Assembly (NCBI GenBank): GCA_935421135.1
Contig: OW285187.1
Span: 18,228,429-18,292,428 of the forward strand
Reading direction: 5' to 3'
DNA: 64,000 nt
DNA from: Bugulina stolonifera
Taxonomy: Eukaryota > Bryozoa > Gymnolaemata > Cheilostomatida > Bugulidae
The position numbers were made by a program, and so were the translations under genes. Within the stretch, counting starts at the first letter, position 1. Each line of letters opens with the position of its first letter. Below, piece by piece: positions 57,233 to 64,000 of this stretch. The notes below the pieces were generated by a model. That model worked only from the letters and a program-made list of their open reading frames with translations. It was not told where the DNA came from and searched no databases.

Positions 57233-57775
57233 TAGTGCTGTTACGGTGTTTCGACTTAGACTTAACTGCAGACATAATATTATCACCCAGTGGTTATTTA
57301 TTGTAGTTTCACTCCTTTATAGCAGTTGCGATTGCATATTATTATAAATAATAAATATTTAATAATTGTTAACTATTAAAGAAATAAAATGGCTGCCATT
57401 TTAGGGCTTCTTTTAATCCTTAGAATTCGATGTCATCCTTTGAATAAAGACTTAGCTACAGCCATCATTGTCATCCAGAGATGATTTACTTTAGTTTCAC
57501 TGAATTTCAGTCGTTATACTTCCATATTATTATAGATAATTTGCATTTAGTAATTGCGATTTATTAGAGAAAATTAAAAATGGCCACCATCACAGCTTAA
57601 AAACAGGGTGTGACAACTCCCAATATTGAGTGTTTAATTTCCGGTTCGGTGTTTTTTCATGAAACAAAAACTGAATTAAACCGAGGATGAGAAGACAACT
57701 TCGGTCTCATTCAGTTTTTTAGAAAAATCAGCAAACGAACTGAATAGACATGCAAATCAAAACCGCCCAGCACTA
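57233..57775. mobile_element. hAT-3 MITE, 543 bp
   Basis: TAGTGCTG and CAGCACTA ends, with a perfect 8-bp duplication ATATATAG (57,225-57,232; 57,776-57,783). The interior has two related halves (TATTGTAGTTTCACTC and TTACTTTAGTTTCACTG) and no ORF. Confidence 0.92.
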
Positions 57776-57783
57776 ATATATAG

Positions 57784-58790
57784 GCCATCCATGGGAGTGA
57801 AAAGGTTGACCCTGTGTTAGTAATGAAGGTACCACGTACCAACCATTGATATAATATAAAGGCTAGATAGGTGTATTAGGCTAGTTAGTTTGGCCATATT
57901 TTGTTTATGGGTTTGGCCCAATATCAGTTTCAATCTATTATTATAGGACAATGTGAGTTTGCTTTGTCATTCTAATGTTTTGATGTGTATGGTAGAATAA
58001 TCAAGTTGCGGTTAGTTTTAGGTTTTATGGCTCAACCTTCTATTCATACTGGTGTTGTGTTTCATTTCCCATAGATTAGGATCAGACCATATCATATCTA
58101 GAAGTCACACAGAATAGTCTTGTATTCTGTAAGGCAATATTTTGATGCTTTCAGTTTATTTTCTTACATTGCAAATATCAGTGACTGTGTATCAGAACTA
58201 TGTAGCAGCTCAGAAATTAGAACAATTTGTCGTCGTAGCAACCAGTAGGCAGTACATGTAGGTAGGTAAGTACAGTTTATCCTTATGTGAAAGAGATAAT
58301 TTTCTTATCAGCTGCTGTGTTTGTATTCTATTGTATTTTGCTAAACTGTACATGTACATGTAGATGTATTATTGCCTTTTGTTTTCTTCCTCCTGTATTA
58401 AACATGTACTTATGGCATTCTTCTGTTTTTCTTATATTGTAGTATACATTATCATACCTTTATGAAGTACTGCCAGGATGTTATGCCGTGTTATTGGCTC
58501 CGAAGGATGCAATAATTCTCTGTGAGTGTTAAGCAAAAATGAGTTTAAAAATCACCATTAAAATTGTTGGCTTACTGTAACTGTACTTTATTGTGTAATT
58601 TTTGTCTAATGTTTTATGACCTTGTTTATGTGTAATGTGTGTCATAAGAACTTACCATAGTGCTGATATGTGCATGTATAATTATTATCGTACTGTTTGT
58701 GTTGCAACACGATGTCTCTACTAATAAATTGCTAAAATGGTTAGAGCGTCTGTTGACTTATTATTGCCCACAACTTTGGAAGTTAGCCCA
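57784..58790 (-). other. RIM-like intron, nothing identified
   Basis: AT-rich with ACATGTACATGTA runs. No repeat end, splice-bounded frame or RNA gene recognised. Confidence 0.35.
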
Positions 58791-58795
58791 ATACA

Positions 58796-59045
58796 ATAGG
58801 GCACCCTGTGTTAAGGCTCCAATGCCCAAATGCCTTATTTAATTGTTGGGAAAACCAACAACGCAACGTAATCTCACCTTGGAGTTACAGGCATTCAATG
58901 ATGGTTCACAATATATGTTATAATGGAATACTGCGGCCTAAACTAGCTCCACTTTGGTTTAAATCAAACACTGCTGCCATAATACTGGTATCCTGGCAAA
59001 TTGATGACTACATAGCACATTACCACATGAAGGCCTATCAGCTGG
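58796..59045 (+). repeat. Dispersed repeat, inverted partner of 62,490-62,770
   Basis: This segment and 59,760-59,795 beyond the hAT-1 insertion are together matched in reverse by 62,490-62,770 (AAGGCTCCAATGCCCAAATG, TTTGGTTTAAATCAAACACT, TACCTATTTACACTGTCTAA). Confidence 0.88.
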
Positions 59046-59759
59046 TAGAGGTGGAACGAGACAGCATTTTTGGATTCGAGACGAGATTCGAGACACTACT
59101 TCTAAAAGATTCGAGACGAGACTGGGTTTTAGGAGTCAAGAGAATTTTCCTAAAAAGTTTGCCAAATTTTATATATCTGTGTGTTAGAACTCCAATGGTT
59201 TCAATTGCTACTCTGTAAACTCTGTATTTTATCATTATGCATTTCAATAAAAAGTAAAGAGGAGGCTGTGAAATATATTGCACATGTATTCCATGTACAT
59301 TACATTGCATGTACATGGGTACTAAAATAATAATGTAATTTGACAAATTAGTATGGAGTTATGTTTCCTTTAATGAAATAATCTCACGAGTAGACAACTT
59401 TTGGTAAGGACATAACATAGCATTATGGGAGTGGTGATTGACAGTCGTTAGTAATTCTGTATGACTTGTAGTGATCGACTAGTATCTCAGCGTTAGCTGC
59501 AAAGCTATTACTAGTAAATCAGTGCTGGGAATGTACATGTAGGTAGATTCCTAAACAATTTGAATAATAATCTTCTGTTTGATAGATTTATTGTTGATTA
59601 GCAATTAATTGTATTATAATTATTAATTTATTATAAATAAAAATTATTAGCTGCTATTTGTTTTCCAGTCTCGAATACTAATTGCCATCTCGAGACGACT
59701 TTCGAGACAAGACAAATCGATACGAGACTCGAGAAATCTTGAGTCTCGTTCCACCTCTA
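59046..59759 (-). mobile_element. hAT-1, intact non-autonomous copy, 714 bp
   Basis: TAGAGGTGGAACGAGAC at the left and GTCTCGTTCCACCTCTA at the right, with a perfect 8-bp duplication TCAGCTGG (59,038-59,045; 59,760-59,767). It is the reference copy for the family and has no transposase. The empty site is preserved at 62,523-62,530. Confidence 0.96.
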
Positions 59760-59795
59760 TCAGCTGGTACTAAACACTACCTATTTACACTGTCT

Positions 59796-60790
59796 AAAAG
59801 TACTCAAAATTACTAATGTACATGTAAACATGATGTACATTTCAATAAGTTTCCAAAGTTTCCAAGTCCTTGTGTTTTGACATATCATTGTTTTGCAAAT
59901 TTATTACCATGAAGAAGCATGTCAAGGGAGGCTACATGTTTATTGCCATAGTCCCCAAAAGCAATTAATTGGTTCTAATGTTTGAAATCATGTTAGTAGT
60001 TAGTACTGAGTGTAACAATTGGATCAGCATGCTGCTTTCGTCTCACACTAACTTATATTACTAATTGTATAGTTAGGCATGTATTGACCACGGTGCCACA
60101 GATAGTTTTAAACCTGTAAAGTGAGACTAAAACAGTGATAACCTTGTTTATTGGCACTTCATGCTGTTTATAATAAATTACATTGCACATGGGCAGCCTA
60201 CAGCGTGTCATGTTACACCAATATTGATATAAAGCACATGTACATGTAATAGCCCATGTGCACAGCAGGTAGCCTTATGCACTTACACTCCATACTCCAG
60301 TGATGCATCACTTTGCATAGCTTTCACGTATATTAGTCCATGATTTAATCCTAATATCTATTAAGAACCATGGAGGTCTAACACAACCCAACCCTATTGT
60401 CTCTGAACTCTGCCAGATAGCCAAAGATCTATCAGACAGATCCTCCAAGTTGAAGGAATGTGTAGGCTCATACATCAGAAACAGTGCTTTTTTGTAAGAT
60501 CAATTGAGGGGGCTCCCTACATAATTTAGGTTCCCTACCCCTCTCACCTTCCCACATGCTACACAGCACTCCTATTGCATTTGTTTGACATTTTATAGAA
60601 CTCATAATCAATTTTTTTGTGGATTTCGCTTCCTTTTATTATATTTGCATGTGTTATCACTTGTAATTAAACTACAAACAATGAAATTGGGAGTGGTTCT
60701 GCACAGAACAGTTATGCAGGTACAAAAATAAGTGATTGCAATTGCAAATTTGCAAAGCATGAGGTCATAGGTCGTTAAGGGGATTGGCCG
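59796..60790 (-). other. RIM-like intron, nothing identified
   Basis: No coding or repeat boundaries recognised. Confidence 0.35.
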
Positions 60791-60799
60791 TTATTTTAT

Positions 60800-60910
60800 A
60801 GGTGATGTTTTTTATGCAAGGAATTTGTCCTTTGTGCGGTCAGAGACGCGTTTCATATCCATGAAAATACCAGCACAAAAAACAAATTCCTCGCATAAAA
60901 ATATCATATA
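60800..60910. repeat. Foldback segment related to the 5.9-kb SINE
   Basis: TTTTATGCAAGGAATTTGTCC and its inverted partner AACAAATTCCTCGCATAAAA enclose a loop with GTCAGAGACGCGTTTCATAT, which is also present near 5,897-5,915. Confidence 0.7.
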
Positions 60911-60944
60911 TAAAAGAGGGCCAAACCCCCCAACACCTTATATA

Positions 60945-61090
60945 ATATAGCAAGGTAGCCAGAATATGAGGAGTGTCTTGTGTCGGCTCAGAGCATATCT
61001 ACTGCTCACTGGCAAAGCTTTCTTTTTTAAGGTTGCTGAGTTGGTGTAGCGGTAGTATGTTCCACTCCCTGTGCTAGGCGATTAAGTGCC
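60945..61090 (+). repeat. tRNA-derived SINE, head part
   Basis: GGCTCAGAGCATATCTACTG and GGTTGCTGAGTTGGTGTAGC match the SINE at 5,850-6,130 in the opposite orientation. The B box region is not preserved. Confidence 0.6.
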
Positions 61091-61109
61091 GTGGTTATGT
61101 GGGAGGGAC

Positions 61110-61545
61110 CAAGAGTGGTCTATCGGCCCTCCACTTTACATGCACTAAGTGATAGGAGTAGGAGGTGGCTCAGTGGGTTAGAGCGCCTGCCCTGAGGCAC
61201 GAAAGCGCTGAAGGTTCAGAGTTCGAATCCCGCTGATGTCTACTGACTACTGGGTCATTGTACCACAGGTGTGCTCCGACCTGCCTACAAACTGAGAGCA
61301 AAAAAAACTTGGCGCAGCCATTGCAGCCTTGTATGTGCACCATCAATTCCATCGTCAGTGCCTGTCACTGAGTGATGCTGTATGGTGATTTTAACCCTCT
61401 TTTAACTGTCTTTAAATGATTTCGACTAGCGCGAGCAACTTGCTGCTTATTATTATGACCAGTAGTTCCGAGTGTTCATCCTTGTGTTTATAACGTCATG
61501 GGTATGACCCTGTGCTTGTTGCCCTGGCTTTTGGTTTCATGAGGA
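61110..61545 (+). repeat. SINE body with a second tRNA-like insertion
   Basis: The two halves (GTGGTCTATCGGCCCTCCAC and GGTATGACCCTGTGCTTGTT) match 44,166-44,380. Between them, 61,159-61,240 has A-box-like GTGGCTCAGTGGGTTAGAGC and B-box-like GAGTTCGAATCCCGC, the head of another tRNA-derived SINE. Confidence 0.6.
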
Positions 61546-62489
61546 ACCTATGCTAATAGATTCCTAGTTAGAAGCCTGAGGAACAACTGATTACTGCTGT
61601 AAAATGCTCTCATTTGCAATGTATATGGGAAACTCACTTTCGGTGGGGGAGTTACCAGGGTTCTTGGGGGAGGGGAGTGACCAGTGGTCGCTCCTATACA
61701 AAATCATGCATAAACGTGGATGTTCAAATAAGTGTTATTAAAAACTGTAATGTTCATATTAGCTCAGGGAAAATTACAATAAATGCGTAAAATAGCTGCC
61801 AATTGATCTTTATAATATGTCATAGTCTGACAAAGGGGTGGGAAGGATAACTAGAACATGAATGTGGGCACCCGAGGGTCGGTCCTCTGTGATATGTCGG
61901 GTGGAAATGGTAAAAACATATAATTATATATATTCATAAATACATTGTGCCGACCCTCGACCCTTCAAAACTAGCTAGCTAGCAACGTTAGCTATGTTCC
62001 TTAGCTGGCTGCTCACTGCGATAACTATGTTATATAGTCTGGAATCTTCAGTCAACAAATTGATGTACATGTAAATGTGCTAGGTAACATGTATGTTCCT
62101 AATAGGATGCATCACGCATGATGCCTGGCTATGGATGCTTTATAAGCTGAAAGGTGGCAATTTGTTGAGGGGGCTCCCGGGAGCCCCCTCAACAACCCAT
62201 GATTTTTTGAGGGGGCTTCCGGGAGCCCAGAGAGCCCCCTACAAAAAAGCACTGATCAGAAAGCAGTTATACGAACACTCTCCTATGCTGCTACAAATAA
62301 CATTCCCCAACGATTGTTATGTGCTAGTCATAGCACCTCTCCTATAAAGACAGTCATCAGCAGCCTGATAACGTATGCGAATAGTACACCAGTACCTGCT
62401 GACAGCAGGTAATGTACTATTCTCTAGGCCAAGGGCTTTGGAAACTTATTGAAGTATTTATATAATGTTAACATTAGCAACATTTAGCA
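61546..62489 (-). other. RIM-like intron with a small GC palindrome
   Basis: It contains a perfect 34-bp palindrome at 62,162-62,195 (centre CCCGGG, arms TTGTTGAGGGGGCTCCC) and an inverted pair CGAGGGTCGG/CCGACCCTCG (61,872; 61,951). Otherwise unidentified. Confidence 0.5.
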
Positions 62490-62770
62490 CTTTTAGACAG
62501 TGTAAATAGGTAGTGTTTAGTACCAGCTGATAGGCCTTCATTAAGTAATGTCCTATGTAGTCATCAATTTGCCAGGATACCAGTATTATGGCAGCAGTGT
62601 TTGATTTAAACCAAAGTGGAGCTAGTTTAGGCTACAGTATTCCATTATAATATATAGTGTGAGCCATCGTTGAATGCCTGCAACTCCATGGTGAGATTAC
62701 GTTACGTTGTTAGTTTTCCCAACAATTAAATAAGACATTTGGGCATTGGAGCCTTAACACAGGGTCCCCT
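62490..62770 (-). repeat. Inverted duplicate lacking the hAT-1 insertion
   Basis: The reverse complement of 58,796-59,045 joins directly to 59,768-59,795. The join is a single copy of the target, CCAGCTGA (62,523-62,530), with no trace of the transposon. Confidence 0.9.
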
Positions 62771-62827
62771 ATCTAGTCTTTATATTATATCTATGGTACC
62801 AGCCATGGACACACATTAGCTTCTGGT

Positions 62828-62915
62828 TGTAATTAGAAGTTGTCCTCCCTTATTTTATTTTGCTTAAATCTGGAAGAACAACTTCCAATTATAATCAATA
62901 ACTTTAACTTACGAG
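62828..62915. repeat. Diverged foldback related to 13,138-13,213
   Basis: AATTAGAAGTTGTCCTC and GAACAACTTCCAATTATAATC are imperfect inverted arms matching the palindrome at 13.1 kb, but with a loop of about 30 bp. Confidence 0.6.
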
Positions 62916-63487
62916 TGACCATGGTACTAACCTATAGGGATTTCCCTAAGATTGCAGGCACAGTGTACCCACCTCATTTGTTCCACTTCGAACACAGCCT
63001 TTGGCCCACCAAAGAGGCAATGTAGCTTGCTATAATTAGTATTATGCAGTTCTAAAATTTATTTATTATACAGCGAATCTGCATTAGCATGGGAACCTGA
63101 TCCAAAGTTCCCATAATATCAGCTAGAATTTAGACTAATAAATTTCACCCCATTAATTACATTGACCGTGACCACCCATGACTAATTATCTACCCAAGCA
63201 ATACAACTATATACGCTCTTTTGAATATCATACAATAGATCTAGGGATGATATATATACATGCATATGGAATAATAAAATGAAATATATAATAATTACAT
63301 AAACAAAATGAAAAGGATATACATGTAGTCCCTTCATTTTCCGAATGTGAACAAAATTTTCCCATAATTAATCCCAGATAAGAAAGCTAGGGCTTGAAGA
63401 GATCAGTGTATTTTCTAACTTGGGGTAGAAGAGGACAAAGTAGCACAGGTGCATTATAAGGTTGGATACCCTCCCTAACACCATCAA

Positions 63488-63566
63488 TGACCCTTATGGG
63501 AATTGAACCTAGGTCCCCCATAAGTAAGTCCAAAGCTCTCACCACTAGGCCGCGGCTGCTCCCCAC
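63488..63566 (-). repeat. tRNA-like SINE head
   Basis: On the minus strand, GCGGCCTAGTGGTGAGAGC (A-box-like) and CCTAGGTTCAATTCCC (B-box-like) are about 45 nt apart. No complete cloverleaf and no terminator run, so it is SINE-type rather than a tRNA gene. Confidence 0.5.
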
Positions 63567-63771
63567 TCCAAATGTGAAAGAGTGGAGTTAAAACAACAAT
63601 GTAAATATAGCAATGGCAGTTATTTACATTCAAGACCAGATATCAACATGTTGTCCAAAAGGTTCATGTCCCTTGATATGAAAATATGCATGTAAAAGAA
63701 ACTCAGAAATAGGATACTCTGAAATATGTTTGTTTACTTTCTGAAGGTATGTGAACAATAGTTATGATTAC

Positions 63772-63888
63772 CAATTTTGAGTTCTCCAAGAAGTTGCGCT
63801 GCAACACTGCCAGCTCTAATTTCTTCCACAAATGCTCCTGTTACACTGTTTTCACTGGAAACTGGCTGTCCACCTTTAATGATGAGAC
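63772..63888 (-). CDS. RIMS: RIM-like exon: N-terminal half of PDZ domain
   Basis: Between acceptor AGGTTTAG (phase 1) and donor GTAATC (phase 1). It reads GLIIKGGQPVSSENSVTGAF, then VEEIRAGSVAAQLLGELKI. GL-I-GG...GAFV..I..GS.A...G.L..GDE is the PDZ core, with the ligand-binding loop just at the exon start. It joins the 49.5-kb exon across a 14.1-kb intron. Upstream exons, including the Rab-binding zinc finger of typical RIMs, would lie to the right of the window. Confidence 0.9.
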
Positions 63889-64000
63889 CTAAACCTATAA
63901 GATTAGTAATATGGTGTTTATACAGATAATTGACTGCTTTTGATCACTATATTATTTAACTATAGACATAGCAATGTACAGCTCTACCAATAGGTCTATA

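Noticed and set aside
61159..61240. Functional tRNA gene
   Set aside because: A and B boxes are present but the acceptor arms do not pair; SINE context.
1..64000. CRISPR arrays, operons, prokaryotic promoters
   Set aside because: The window is clearly eukaryotic: spliced genes, poly(A) signals, LTR and hAT elements; no regularly spaced short repeats.

Overview
This is nuclear DNA from an animal, AT-rich, with long introns and very dense transposable elements. Two host genes are recognisable because their exons join in phase with GT-AG boundaries. DAP (death-associated protein 1) is on the plus strand: three exons at 5,615-5,663, 11,259-11,419 and 12,113-12,235 give a complete protein of about 110 residues. 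A RIM-like active-zone scaffold gene is on the minus strand. It enters from the right edge and appears to end at about 12.74 kb. Its PDZ domain is split over exons at 63.8 and 49.5 kb, a linker follows at 37.8, 36.9, (34.5), 32.2 and 22.5 kb, and a C2 domain lies at 21.9, 19.5 and 14.6 kb. The two genes converge tail to tail, with opposed poly(A) signals about 17-70 bp apart. RIM implies a metazoan. A marine invertebrate such as a sponge or cnidarian fits the repeat style, but I cannot fix the species. Two further terminal exons, at 1.0 kb and 52.1 kb, belong to plus-strand genes I do not recognise.

Almost everything else is mobile DNA, mostly inside RIM introns. The clearest element is a 6.4-kb Ty3/gypsy retrotransposon (24,968-31,361, minus). 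It has two 664-bp LTRs, a 4-bp duplication (ATAC), a tRNA-Leu-like primer site, a single fused Gag-Pol frame, and breaks in the integrase part. Related LTRs without internal regions lie at 19.9, 24.2, 41.5 and 55.3 kb, and a second LTR family lies at 38.0, 52.6 and 56.7 kb.

At least five families of short hAT-type elements are defined by their inverted ends, most with target duplications of 8 bp and one with 6-7 bp. One family has five copies, including a three-level nest (40.5-43.3 kb) and a copy whose unoccupied target survives in an inverted duplicate 3 kb away. Other elements are TTAA-flanked MITEs, a pogo-like element, a 2.98-kb element made of two ~1.3-kb inverted arms, several tRNA-derived SINE pieces, and two head-to-tail halves of an R4/Dong-like non-LTR element joined by a (TAA)n tract.

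Layout. 0-5.6 kb: end of an unknown gene and MITEs. 5.6-12.6 kb: DAP with repeat-filled introns. 12.6-24 kb: 3' half of RIM with the giant inverted-repeat element. 24-32 kb: nested LTR elements. 32-39 kb: RIM linker exons, including a duplicated exon broken by an LTR. 39-48.5 kb: nested hAT elements and the R4-like tandem. 48.5-64 kb: PDZ exons separated by a 14-kb intron full of old insertions. No prokaryotic operon, CRISPR array or complete canonical tRNA gene is present.
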